Origin: Candidatus Dormiibacterota bacterium
Lineage (GTDB): Bacteria > Chloroflexota > Dormibacteria > Dormibacterales > Dormibacteraceae
Reading direction: 5' to 3'
Assembly: GCA_955652705.1 (NCBI GenBank)
Contig: CATPBK010000013.1
Location: 1 to 36,688 of the forward strand
DNA length: 36,688 bases
In this document: positions 15,281 through 22,419 of the stretch, piece after piece
Layout: each line of letters starts with the position of its first letter
How positions within the stretch are numbered: the first letter of the stretch is position 1
Notes under the pieces: generated by a model
Database searches by the model: none
The model's input: only the letters and a program-made list of their open reading frames with translations
What the model was told of the DNA's origin: nothing
Translations under genes and position numbers: made by a program

Positions 15281-16068
15281 GATCCGTCCGGCTTCCTCGG
15301 CGAGTCCCCGCCGGAGGCGGGCGCGATCAGCGGCCTGATCAGCTCGAGCGGGATCGGGAAGACGATCAGGGAGTTCTTCTCGGGACCCATGTCGAGCAGC
15401 GTCTGCATGTAGCGCAGCGCCAGCGCGGCCGGCTGTGCGGACATGACCTGGGCGGCATTGGTCAGCGTCTGTGCCGCCTGGAACTCGCCCTCGGCCGCGA
15501 TGATCTTGGCGCGTTTCTCGCGCTCGGCCTCGGCCTGCCGTGCCAGCGCCCGCTGCATCGACGCCGGCAGCTCGACGTCCTTGATCTCGACCGTGCTGAC
15601 CTTGATTCCCCAGGGCTCGGTCTGCTGGTCGATGATCTTCTGCAGCTCCTGGTTGATCTTCTCCCGCTGGGCAAGCAGCTCGTCCAGGCTGGACTGGCCC
15701 AGGATCGAGCGCAGCGTGGTCTGCGCGATCTGGGAGGTCGAGTTCTGGTAGTTCGCAACGCGCGTGATCGCGGCCCGCGGGTCCAGGACCTGGAAGAAGA
15801 TCACCGCGTTGACCTTGACGGTCACGTTGTCGAGCGTGATTACCTCCTGCGGCGGCACCTCCAGCGTGATGACGCGGAGGTCGACCTTGATCAAGCGGTC
15901 GATGCCGAACGGGAAGATGAAGAAGAGCCCCGGGCCCTTGAGCTGGATCAGCCGGCCCAGGCGGAAAACCACCCCGCGTTCGTACTCACGGGCGATCCGC
16001 AAGCTCATCGGCGCGAGCACGATCGCAAGGAGGAGAACGGCTGCGACGACGTAGGCGACTATCAGCAT
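15277..16068 (-). CDS. Slipin/stomatin-like SPFH (band 7) membrane protein
   Basis: This is a 263-residue protein with an N-terminal membrane helix (about 2-22), then the SPFH domain. Visible parts are [47 protein letters not shown] (abridged) and [20 protein letters not shown] coiled-coil (about 180-225) contains [21 protein letters not shown]. Such slipins form oligomers in membrane microdomains and are substrates or partners of NfeD proteases; in Pyrococcus the NfeD-type protease cuts the stomatin homologue. It overlaps the nfeD gene by 7 nt in one operon. Its stop overlaps that of the convergent PLP-enzyme gene. Confidence 0.92.
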   Translation of the reverse strand: MLIVAYVVAAVLLLAIVLAPMSLRIAREYERGVVFRLGRLIQLKGPGLFFIFPFGIDRLIKVDLRVITLEVPPQEVITLDNVTVKVNAVIFFQVLDPRAAITRVANYQNSTSQIAQTTLRSILGQSSLDELLAQREKINQELQKIIDQQTEPWGIKVSTVEIKDVELPASMQRALARQAEAEREKRAKIIAAEGEFQAAQTLTNAAQVMSAQPAALALRYMQTLLDMGPEKNSLIVFPIPLELIRPLIAPASGGDSPRKPDGS

Positions 16069-17393
16069 CTGGCCTCCTCGAGTTGCTCAGCGGGGACGGG
16101 TTCGACCGACAGTTCAAGGCCTCTCTGTCCGACCACCCTGACGGGGCTGCCGGCCGGGATCGTCCCCGACTTCGCGGACGACTTCCAGAGCGCGCCGGCG
16201 ACGAAGACCAGGCCCGACGGCGCGAGCTTTTCACGGGCCTGGCCGACTCGGCCGATCAGCGTCTCCGCCCCCACGAAGACAGGCCGCCGCCGGGCGGCCA
16301 CCACTCTGCTCAGCACGAGGCCGAAGAAGACCGCGCTGGCAAGCGCGGCGCCGCCGATCACCCAGAGGCTGACGCCCATGCCCAGCGGGCCGGTGTTGAT
16401 CAGCAGCGCCGAGCCCAGCAGGAGGGCGACAACTCCGCCGGCGGTCAGGATGCCGTGGGTGGGGGCCTTCAAGTCGGCGATGAAGAGGGCGAACGCGAAG
16501 ACGACGAGGAGCACGCCCGCGATGTTCAGCGGGAGGCTGGAGAGCGCGATCAGGGCCAGGATCGCGCTGATGCCGCCGATGGTCCCGGGCAGGATGGCGC
16601 CCGGCGTGGAGACCTCGGCGATCAGGCCGTAGATGGCCACCAGCAGGAGCAGGTAAGCGACGTTCGGGTCGATCAACGCGTGCAGGAGCTGCTGCGGCCA
16701 GGACATCGAGGCGTCCTCGACCTGGGCGCCGGCCACCTGGAAGGTCGCTGAGTCGCCGTGCGGGCGCACCAGGCGCCGCCCATCGAGATCGTTCAGAAGG
16801 GAGGCCAGGTCCGAAGCCTGGAGGTCCGCGACCTGCAGCGCGACCGCCTCCTCTGCGTTGACGTTCACACTCTCGCGCACGGCCTTCTCGCACCAATCGG
16901 CATTGCGGCCGTGCATGCTGGCCAGGCTGCGGATCCGAGTGACAGCGTCGTTGAGGACCTTCTTGCCGAGGTCGCCGGTCAGGTCGGCGCCCGTCGCCGA
17001 GATCGGATGAGCCGAGCCGAGGTTGGTGCCCGGGGTCATCGCCACGACGTCGGCGGCTTGAGCGACGAAGAGCCCGGCCGAATCCGCGCGGGCTCCCACC
17101 GGTGTCACGTAGGCGATCACCGGCAGGCGCGCGTTCAGGAGCGTGGTCACGATCTGGTCCATCGAGACCGAGTCGCCGCCCGGCGTGTTCATCACAAGGA
17201 CCAGCGCGGCCGCGTGTCGGGACTCGGCGCGGTCGACCGCCTGCGACACGTAGGCAGCGGTGACCGAGTTGATGTCGCCCTCGATGGCCGCTTCCACGAC
17301 TGTAGGGGACGCCGCGCCAGCGCCCTGCGGATTCAGCGCGAGCAGCGCGAATCCCATCGCCGTCAGGCGGATGCCGAACCGCCGGCTCGGCAT
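16062..17393 (-). CDS. NfeD1b-type membrane serine protease with OB-fold C-terminus
   Basis: This is a 443-residue protein. A signal peptide (about 1-28) precedes a ClpP-like serine protease domain (about 30-225) with NTPGG, the catalytic serine S105 in [18 protein letters not shown], and a lysine at about 144-145 in KKVLNDA that fits the Ser-Lys dyad. Four or five membrane helices follow (about 240-370). A small OB-fold NfeD domain ends the protein (about 380-440, [21 protein letters not shown] in part). The domain order is the full-length form. The downstream slipin is its usual partner. ATG 17393 is 6 nt after TATACT, with no Shine-Dalgarno site. Confidence 0.92.
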   Translation of the reverse strand: MPSRRFGIRLTAMGFALLALNPQGAGAASPTVVEAAIEGDINSVTAAYVSQAVDRAESRHAAALVLVMNTPGGDSVSMDQIVTTLLNARLPVIAYVTPVGARADSAGLFVAQAADVVAMTPGTNLGSAHPISATGADLTGDLGKKVLNDAVTRIRSLASMHGRNADWCEKAVRESVNVNAEEAVALQVADLQASDLASLLNDLDGRRLVRPHGDSATFQVAGAQVEDASMSWPQQLLHALIDPNVAYLLLLVAIYGLIAEVSTPGAILPGTIGGISAILALIALSSLPLNIAGVLLVVFAFALFIADLKAPTHGILTAGGVVALLLGSALLINTGPLGMGVSLWVIGGAALASAVFFGLVLSRVVAARRRPVFVGAETLIGRVGQAREKLAPSGLVFVAGALWKSSAKSGTIPAGSPVRVVGQRGLELSVEPVPAEQLEEARC

Positions 17394-17399
17394 GATCCG

Positions 17400-17405
17400 A
17401 GTATA
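17400..17405 (-). promoter_or_regulatory. -10 hexamer of nfeD, leaderless type
   Basis: TATACT on the minus strand ends 6 nt before ATG 17393. It matches TATAAT at five of six positions. No good -35 was found. The spacing suggests a leaderless mRNA for the nfeD-slipin operon. Confidence 0.55.
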
Positions 17406-17431
17406 GGCCGAGGTTGTGGCTGGCCCGGCCT

Positions 17432-17527
17432 TCAGCTGCCGGCGGAGCCGCTCTCCAGCAGGCGCAGGTCGACCGGCTGGCTAACCCGCTCGGGGTCCTG
17501 CCAGAACTTGCTCCAGACCCGACTCAT
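17432..17527 (-). CDS. Possible 31-residue small protein
   Basis: The frame starts at ATG 17527 with MSRVWSKFWQDPERVSQ and ends SGSAGS. Of 31 codons, 29 end in G or C, as in real genes of this genome. The frame upstream of the ATG loses this bias, which fits a start here. GAGGCGAGGGG directly precedes the ATG and could act as a ribosome binding site, though close. No homologue is known to me. It lies 38 nt before nfeD on the same strand. Confidence 0.35.
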   Translation of the reverse strand: MSRVWSKFWQDPERVSQPVDLRLLESGSAGS

Positions 17528-17589
17528 CCCCTCGCCTCGCTCTGGACTCGGCTTTCCTATCCCCAAGTCGCTGAGACAAACCGCCCGGG

Positions 17590-17721
17590 CTAGGGCATGC
17601 CTTCGATGGAGACGACATTGAAAGGGGCCTTGGGCGACGCTGGGAGTGTCCCGCCCCACCAGGTGACGTTGCGGGGCTGGATCAGCCAGGTGATGGGTAC
17701 TGCATAACATGCACTCGACAT
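17590..17721 (-). CDS. Possible 43-residue protein or gene remnant
   Basis: The frame begins at ATG 17721. The first eight codons lack GC bias, but the last 35 (VPITWLIQPRNVTWWGGTLP and beyond, ending SIEGMP) are strongly GC-biased at the third position. That change of codon use at the TTATGCAGT sequence suggests the 3' end of an older gene joined to unrelated DNA. A short real gene is the alternative. No family was recognised. Confidence 0.22.
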   Translation of the reverse strand: MSSACYAVPITWLIQPRNVTWWGGTLPASPKAPFNVVSIEGMP

Positions 17722-17732
17722 CCGCCGGGAAA

Positions 17733-17749
17733 CGGGGCTATCGACCCCG
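17733..17749. terminator. Short GC hairpin with T-run, possible terminator
   Basis: CGGGG (17733-17737) pairs with CCCCG (17745-17749) around 7 nt. On the plus strand GCTTT follows; on the minus strand GTTT follows. It lies about 340 nt past the threonine aldolase stop. The stem is only 5 bp, so strength is doubtful. Confidence 0.25.
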
Positions 17750-17827
17750 GCTTTAGGACCCATTCGCCGGCGGGTGGGGGCCTCGGCTCGGTCGTCCGAC
17801 CGCCTCGGAAGCTCTTCTGGGCCGCAC

Positions 17828-17901
17828 CGACTGCATAAACCGAGCGTTGGAGCGCATAACTATGCAGTCGCGGCGCGAGGCCCGAATTTTCCGGGCGCCG
17901 C
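17828..17901. other. Two adjacent stem-loops, possible structured RNA
   Basis: CGACTGCAT (17828-17836) pairs with ATGCAGTCG (17862-17870), a perfect 9-bp stem with a 25-nt loop. Immediately after, GCGGCG (17870-17875) with CGCCGC (17896-17901) and CCCG (17881-17884) with CGGG (17892-17895) form a second stem of 10 bp with a 5-nt bulge. No known RNA family was recognised. The strand cannot be set from the sequence. Confidence 0.35.
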
Positions 17902-18091
17902 ATATAGCAAGACCTCGAGTGAACGTCTCCAGACCGGGCCGATCCTTCCCTCCTCAGTGTTGTCTCACGAGCTGGTCCGATCGACCAGCGTGGCCTGCTG
18001 TCACCAACATCGTGGCGGACGAGCCGGCTGCACCTGACCGGACGCCGAAACCCCCTCCCCTGATGTCTCACCTACTTGGAGGCCGTGCAGG

Positions 18092-19117
18092 CTAGGCAGA
18101 GAGCACTTCGGCGACGACCGTCAGCGCCTGCTGCACGTCGCCGGCGTCGATCCCGTGCCGGGTGACGAAGCGGATCTTGCGGCCGGCGGCCCCCGCTTGC
18201 AGGCCGCGCTTGCGGCACTCCGCGAGGAAGCGTTCGGGCGGCATGGAGTCGACCTCGAAGAAGACAAGATTGGTCTGGACGCGGTCGAGCTCGACCCTGA
18301 TCCCGTCCATCTCGGCCAGGGCTTCCGCCAGGGTGCGGGCGTTGGCGTGGTCCTCGGCCAGGCGGTCGACCATGGTGTCGAGGGCGACCAGGCCGGCCGC
18401 CGCCAGCATGCCGACTTCCCGCATGCCGCCGCCGAGCATCTTCCGCCAGCGCCTGGCGGCGGCGATCTTTTCCTTCGGGCCCGTCAGCACACTGCCGGCT
18501 GGGGCGCCGAGGCCTTTGCTTAGGCAAAAGGTGACGGTGTCCGCCGTTGCCGCGATCTCCTTTACGTCGACTCCCGTCGCCACGGCGGCGTTGAAGATGC
18601 GAGCGCCGTCGAGGTGCACGGCCAACCCTCGCTCGCGAGCCACCGCGGCGGCCGCCCGCAGGTCTGCCAGCGGCCAGGCGATCCCGCCGTGCCGGTTGTG
18701 GGTGTCCTCGAAAGTCACCGCCGCGGTGCGCGGCTGGTGCTGATCGTCGGAGCGGATCGCCTCCTCCACTTGCTCGGGGGTCAGCAAGCCGCGCTCGGTC
18801 TTGATCGGCATGATCTGGATGCCGCCCAGGGTGGCCGAGCCGGCCGCCTCATTGATGAAGACGTGCGCGTCGGCGTCGGCGATCACCTCCTCGCCCGAGC
18901 GGGCGTTTACGAGAACCCCGATCAGGTTGCCCATCGTCCCGCTGCTGACGAAGATGGCCGCCTCTTTGCCGAGCCGCTCGGCGGCGACCTCCTGGAGGCG
19001 GTTCACCGTCGGGTCTTCGCCGAACACGTCGTCGCCCAATTCAGCCTCGGCCATCGCCTCGCGCATCTCCGGCGTTGGCATCGTGAGCGTGTCGGAGCGC
19101 ATGTCCACCACCCGCAT
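18092..19117 (-). CDS. ltaE: Low-specificity L-threonine aldolase
   Basis: This is a 341-residue fold-type I PLP enzyme that splits L-threonine or L-allo-threonine into glycine and acetaldehyde. The start VDMRSDTLTMPTPEMREAM and GDDVFGEDPTVNRLQE are family hallmarks. The PLP lysine is K201 in FCLSKGLGAP. Other matches are HLDGARIFNAAV and KMLGGGMREVG. Length is normal. The start is ATG 19117; a second ATG five codons on is possible. It diverges from the amidohydrolase gene with 47 nt between starts. With the dehydratase-like enzyme at 14369 it gives two routes for threonine breakdown in this region. Confidence 0.94.
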   Translation of the reverse strand: MRVVDMRSDTLTMPTPEMREAMAEAELGDDVFGEDPTVNRLQEVAAERLGKEAAIFVSSGTMGNLIGVLVNARSGEEVIADADAHVFINEAAGSATLGGIQIMPIKTERGLLTPEQVEEAIRSDDQHQPRTAAVTFEDTHNRHGGIAWPLADLRAAAAVARERGLAVHLDGARIFNAAVATGVDVKEIAATADTVTFCLSKGLGAPAGSVLTGPKEKIAAARRWRKMLGGGMREVGMLAAAGLVALDTMVDRLAEDHANARTLAEALAEMDGIRVELDRVQTNLVFFEVDSMPPERFLAECRKRGLQAGAAGRKIRFVTRHGIDAGDVQQALTVVAEVLSA

Positions 19118-19164
19118 GACTAGCCCCGAGGGACCCCGCCCACGACCGAAACTGTAGCCAAAGC

Positions 19165-20691
19165 GTGAAAGCTGACCTGATCCTGCACGGCGGCCGCATC
19201 TACACCCTGGGCCGAGCCGGCCTCCGCGCCTTCTCGCACCTGGCGGTTACCGGCGGCCTGGTGGCCGGAGTGGGCGGCGAGGAGCTGCTCGGGTTGAAGG
19301 GCCAGCACACCCGCGTCGTGAGGTTGGCGGGCGCCGCCGTTCTGCCCGGCTTCAACGACGCCCACGCCCACGTCGTCTACCACGGGCTGACCTCCTTCGG
19401 CGCCGACCTGACCGGCTCCCGCAGCATCGCCGAGCTCCAGCGACGCCTGCGCGCCGCGGCCGGCCGAACACCTTCGGGATGGGTGCTGGGACGCGGCTAC
19501 TGGGAGGAGGAGCTGGCGGAGAAGCGGGCGCCTCACCGGACCGAGCTCGACGCCGCCGTCGGTGGCCGGCCCGCGCTCGTGGACCACCGCGGCGGCCACT
19601 CGCGGGTCGCCAGCAGCGCCGCCCTGGCCGCCGGCGGGATCACGGCCGCAACACCTGACCCACCGGGCGGCAGCATCGGGCATGACCCCGATGGGACGCC
19701 CAGCGGTTTGCTGCTGGAGGCTGCCATGCGCCTGCCCGCCGATCACCAGCCGCCGCCTCCCCTCGCCCAACGCAAGCTGGGCGTGCGCCGCTGCCTGCGC
19801 CTGCTCAGCTCGCGAGGGATCACCAGCGTCGGCGCCGCCGTCAACCGCGGGTTCGCCGACGACCTCCGCGCGTACCAGGAGCTGGCGGACGAGGGGCGGC
19901 TCGAAGTGCGCGTCAACGAGTTCCTCTCCTGGGAGCTCCTGCCGTCGCTGCGCGACCTCGGCGTCGCCACCGGCTCGGGCAGCGCCAGGCTGCGGATGGG
20001 TCCGGTCAAGGTCTTTGTCGATGGCGGCGCCTCCGGCGCGACCGCCCGTCTTCGGGGCCAGGACGGACCCTGGCGAACGACGCCTGAAGAGCTTCGTGAA
20101 ATCGTCCGCGCGGCGCAGCCGGCTGGGCTCCAGGTTGCCGCCCACGCGATCGGTGACGCCGCCATCGAGGCGCTGTTGCTGGCGGTGGAGGCGGCGCCGG
20201 CCGGCCCGCGGCCACTGCGTCACCGCGTCGAACACTGCACCGTCTGCCCCCCCGACCTCCAGCGCCGGCTGGCCCGCGCGGGGATGGCCGCGGTGATGCA
20301 GCCGCTGTTCGCGACGCTCGGCCGGCGCCGATTCGGCGAGCAGCTGCCCGCGGCTCTGGCCGCCCATGTCGCGCCCCAGCGAGACCTGCTGCGGGAGGGC
20401 GTCCGCGTCGCCTTCAGCTCCGACCTGCCGGTGGTCAAGGACCCGAATCCCTGGCCGGGCCTCGCCGCCGCCGTCGGCGACGGGCTGACAGCGCTCCAGG
20501 CCCTCCGCGCATACACCGCCGCCGGAGCCTGGACGAGCTTCGAGGAGAACCTGAAAGGGACGCTCGAGCCAGGCCGCCACGCCGACCTCCAGGTGTACGT
20601 GAAAGACCCCCTCCAGGCGCGGCCGGAGACCTGGGCGGAAGTCCGCCCAAGCCTGGTCGCTGTAGCGGGGGACCCGGTTTTTAGGAGGTAG
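19165..20691 (+). CDS. Amidohydrolase family 3 (YtcJ-like) metal-dependent hydrolase
   Basis: This is a 508-residue protein. Metal-binding HAH is in PGFNDAHAHV (H67, H69). Other metal-site segments are QVAAHAIGDAAIEALL, LRHRVEHCTV and VAFSSDLPV, in the order expected for the YtcJ/amidohydrolase 3 group. These hydrolyse N-acyl or carbamate-like bonds, but real substrates are mostly unknown. The N- and C-terminal parts form the small beta domain (LILHGGRIYTLG and LEPGRHADLQVYVKDP). The start is GTG 19165. Its stop overlaps the end of the convergent phasin-like gene by 11 nt. Confidence 0.87.
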   Translation: MKADLILHGGRIYTLGRAGLRAFSHLAVTGGLVAGVGGEELLGLKGQHTRVVRLAGAAVLPGFNDAHAHVVYHGLTSFGADLTGSRSIAELQRRLRAAAGRTPSGWVLGRGYWEEELAEKRAPHRTELDAAVGGRPALVDHRGGHSRVASSAALAAGGITAATPDPPGGSIGHDPDGTPSGLLLEAAMRLPADHQPPPPLAQRKLGVRRCLRLLSSRGITSVGAAVNRGFADDLRAYQELADEGRLEVRVNEFLSWELLPSLRDLGVATGSGSARLRMGPVKVFVDGGASGATARLRGQDGPWRTTPEELREIVRAAQPAGLQVAAHAIGDAAIEALLLAVEAAPAGPRPLRHRVEHCTVCPPDLQRRLARAGMAAVMQPLFATLGRRRFGEQLPAALAAHVAPQRDLLREGVRVAFSSDLPVVKDPNPWPGLAAAVGDGLTALQALRAYTAAGAWTSFEENLKGTLEPGRHADLQVYVKDPLQARPETWAEVRPSLVAVAGDPVFRR

Positions 20692-21196
20692 GGGTCGGAG
20701 GAGTTGGCGGCGGCGTCGGCCTGGTGGCCGGGCGCCGTGCCGTGGTCCGGCGGGCGCTTGTTGTCGTCCGCTTGGTGCGCGTTGAAGCGCGGCGGGTTGT
20801 GCTGCCGGCGGCTCGCGTGGTCCGGCGGGCGCGCGTGCCGGCCTTCCTGGCCGTGCTGCTGGCGGTCCGCCGGGTTGACCGGGCCGCGCTGCGCGTGCGG
20901 GAACGAGCGCCCGCGCCGATCTGCTTGGCCAGCTGCTCGATGCGCTGCTCCAGCTTGGCGAGGTCGGTCCGGCTGGCGGTCTGGCTCAGCCGCGTCATCA
21001 GCTTCTGGACTTCGGCGCCGTTCTTCTCTGCCTGCTTGACCGCCTGCTGGACGCCCTTGTCGACCTGCTTGCCGAAGTCGCGGACCACCTTCTGGTAGTC
21101 CTTCGGCAACCTTTTCTCGACTGAGCCGACCGCCTGTGATATGAGTTTGCGGGCGGTTCCGCCTGCTCCGCGGGACGCTTTCTTTCTTTTACCCAT
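20681..21196 (-). CDS. Phasin-like protein with histone H1-like basic tail (PhaF type)
   Basis: This is a 171-residue protein. Residues about 14-95 are an amphipathic coiled-coil (ISQAVGSVEKRLPKDYQKVV, then VDKGVQQAVKQAEKNGAEV and DLAKLEQRIEQLAKQIG). Residues about 98-160 are almost only Arg, Thr, Ala, Ser and Lys, with repeats of the kind ARSTRRTASSTARKAG. The end is Pro/Thr-rich. This two-part plan, phasin helix plus DNA-binding basic tail, is that of PhaF from Pseudomonas, which coats polyhydroxyalkanoate granules and ties them to the nucleoid. The adjacent PhaR gene supports this. A GGAGGTG site precedes ATG 21196 by 4 nt. The C-terminal tail is poorly conserved, so function is inferred. 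Confidence 0.72.
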   Translation of the reverse strand: MGKRKKASRGAGGTARKLISQAVGSVEKRLPKDYQKVVRDFGKQVDKGVQQAVKQAEKNGAEVQKLMTRLSQTASRTDLAKLEQRIEQLAKQIGAGARSRTRSAARSTRRTASSTARKAGTRARRTTRAAGSTTRRASTRTKRTTTSARRTTARRPATRPTPPPTPPTPTS

Positions 21197-21230
21197 GCCT
21201 CACCTCCAGTGAGAGGTTGAACTTCTGAAC

Positions 21231-21253
21231 ATCATAACGCAATGCGTTATAAT
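21231..21253. promoter_or_regulatory. Divergent promoter with 17-bp palindromic operator (phasin / phaR)
   Basis: ATAACGCA-A-TGCGTTAT (21234-21250) is a perfect palindrome. It overlaps the plus-strand -10 TATAAT (21248-21253) of phaR and the minus-strand -10 TATGAT (21236-21231) of the phasin-like gene. One bound protein would cover both promoters. PhaR proteins repress phasin genes and themselves at TGC-containing sites, so PhaR is the obvious candidate. -35 boxes are poor on both sides. Confidence 0.6.
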
Positions 21254-21263
21254 CGACACCGTC

Positions 21264-21785
21264 ATGTCCCCCGCAGCACAAAAACACGTAGTCAAGAAGT
21301 ACTCCAATCGGAAGCTTTACGACACTCGCAGCCGGCGCTACATCACGCTGGACGATATCGCCCGCATGGTTCGCGCGGGCGAGGACGTGACCGTCATCCA
21401 GCGTGACACAGGCCGCGACCTGACACCGATCGTCCTCTCCCAGATCGTCGCGCGCGAGGAGCGCCGGGGGAGCGGCAACGGCCACGCGTACGATCAGGGC
21501 GCCGAGGGTCCGGTCGAGCGCGGCCAGGCCCTGCTCGACTACTTGCGCCGCACCATCAGCATGCCGGCCGAGCTGGTGAGCGGCCAGTTGGGGCAAGCCC
21601 GGGGAGACCTGGAGGGTGTCGTCGAAGTGGCGATCACGCAGGCCTTGAAGCGCCTCAACATCCCCACTCGCCGCGATATCGGGCGGCTCAACGCCCGGCT
21701 CGACGCGCTGGAAACGAGGCTTGGCGGAAAGCGGCCGAGCCGGCGGCCTACGGCGCGAGCGCGTACACGAAAGGGCGCTGCCTGA
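21264..21785 (+). CDS. phaR: PhaR-like polyhydroxyalkanoate synthesis repressor
   Basis: This is a 173-residue protein. Residues about 8-70 match the PHB/PHA accumulation regulator DNA-binding domain: VVKKYSNRKLYDTRSRRYIT, then LDDIARMVRAGEDVTVIQRDTG. The domain binds DNA and PHA polymer; polymer binding frees phasin promoters. The second half is helical, with a final basic patch (RRPTARARTRKGAA). The neighbouring phasin-like gene and the shared palindrome support the classic circuit. No PHA synthase (phaC) is in the window. ATG 21264 lies 10 nt after TATAAT without a clear Shine-Dalgarno sequence, so the leader is very short. The 3' end overlaps the convergent DUF881 gene by 38 nt. Confidence 0.88.
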   Translation: MSPAAQKHVVKKYSNRKLYDTRSRRYITLDDIARMVRAGEDVTVIQRDTGRDLTPIVLSQIVAREERRGSGNGHAYDQGAEGPVERGQALLDYLRRTISMPAELVSGQLGQARGDLEGVVEVAITQALKRLNIPTRRDIGRLNARLDALETRLGGKRPSRRPTARARTRKGAA

Positions 21786-22419
21786 TCACGGAGGAGATCG
21801 CGAGATCGGTGTCCGCTCGGTAGGACGCCGACTTGACGCGGGCGTCGGCTCTCAGCGTTCGCGTCATCTCGTCGCCGGCCGCGGCCAGGCGGGACGGGTC
21901 GCCGATCGCGACCAGCGTCCAGGGCCCCCGCACGCCGACGCCGTCGATCAGGACTTCGCCGCCGGAGGCCTCGATCGCGGTTCCGGTCACGATTCGCCGC
22001 CCGGCCACGGAGATCGCCTCGGCCCCGGCGACGCGGAGGTTGTTGACCGCGTCCTGAAGGTCAACGTCGTTGAGCGGAGCGTCGACCGTGAGCAGGATGC
22101 CGGGCCCACGCACCGGGTCCAGGCCCTGCACGATCCGCAGGTTCTGCGCCTCGGCGCTGAGCGCCGCGTTGGCGACCGCCGCGCTGCTGGCGCCGCTGAG
22201 CACGTCCCGCCTGGAAGCGAGGGCGGTCTCCTGCTTTGCGAGGTTGTCGTTGGAGCGGTGGAGATCGTCGATCAGGAAGGCCAGCGAGGTGTTGTCCTGC
22301 GAGAGCAGGCTGCGCTGTACCTCAGCCTGGCTGCGGACCTGGATCACCGCCAGCACCGTGATCAGCAGGATCACCACGCCGACCACCAGCGGCGTGCGCA
22401 GGCGCCGCTCAGCCGGCAT
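21748..22419 (-). CDS. DUF881 family membrane protein (downstream copy)
   Basis: This is a 223-residue protein with an N-terminal membrane helix (about 10-28), a coiled-coil (about 30-75, QRSLLSQDNTSLAFLIDDLH) and the DUF881 domain (about 95-215). Domain marks are GPGILLTVDAP, DLQDAVNNLRVAGAEAISVAGRRI and GVGVRGPWTLVAIGDP in parts. The family is common in Actinobacteria and Firmicutes near cell-division and envelope genes; its function is not settled. It overlaps the upstream paralogue by 11 nt and phaR by 38 nt on the opposite strand. Confidence 0.87.
   Translation of the reverse strand: MPAERRLRTPLVVGVVILLITVLAVIQVRSQAEVQRSLLSQDNTSLAFLIDDLHRSNDNLAKQETALASRRDVLSGASSAAVANAALSAEAQNLRIVQGLDPVRGPGILLTVDAPLNDVDLQDAVNNLRVAGAEAISVAGRRIVTGTAIEASGGEVLIDGVGVRGPWTLVAIGDPSRLAAAGDEMTRTLRADARVKSASYRADTDLAISSVIRQRPFVYALAP

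Larger units (their letters stand above)
17394..18091. other. 698-bp gene-poor interval between nfeD and threonine aldolase
   Basis: Both flanking genes are on the minus strand. No long frame here looks coding. Contents that I can name are the nfeD -10, two short minus-strand frames (17432-17527, 17590-17721), hairpins at 17733-17749 and 17828-17901, and the 9-mer TTATGCAGT twice on the minus strand, plus one inverted ACTGCATA. The composition is less GC-rich than the flanks from about 17700 to 17990. It may be a decayed insertion or hold a structured RNA; neither is proven. Confidence 0.5.

Noticed and set aside
14473-16632. 719-codon plus-strand frame across three genes
   Set aside because: It runs in the wrong frame through the PLP enzyme and antisense to slipin and NfeD. 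The composition is Arg/Pro/Ala-rich noise.
17698-17870. Possible integron attC site around GTTATGC/GCATAAC
   Set aside because: GTTATGC does not fit GTTRRRY, and no integrase or cassette array is present.
17682-18071. 129-codon minus-strand frame in the gene-poor interval
   Set aside because: Its codons lack the third-position GC bias of real genes here, and the translation is Arg/Pro-rich with no domain.
17394-18091. tRNA, SRP RNA, tmRNA or RNase P RNA in the gene-poor interval
   Set aside because: None of the conserved motifs (T-loop GGTTCGA, SRP helix 8, RNase P core) was found on either strand.
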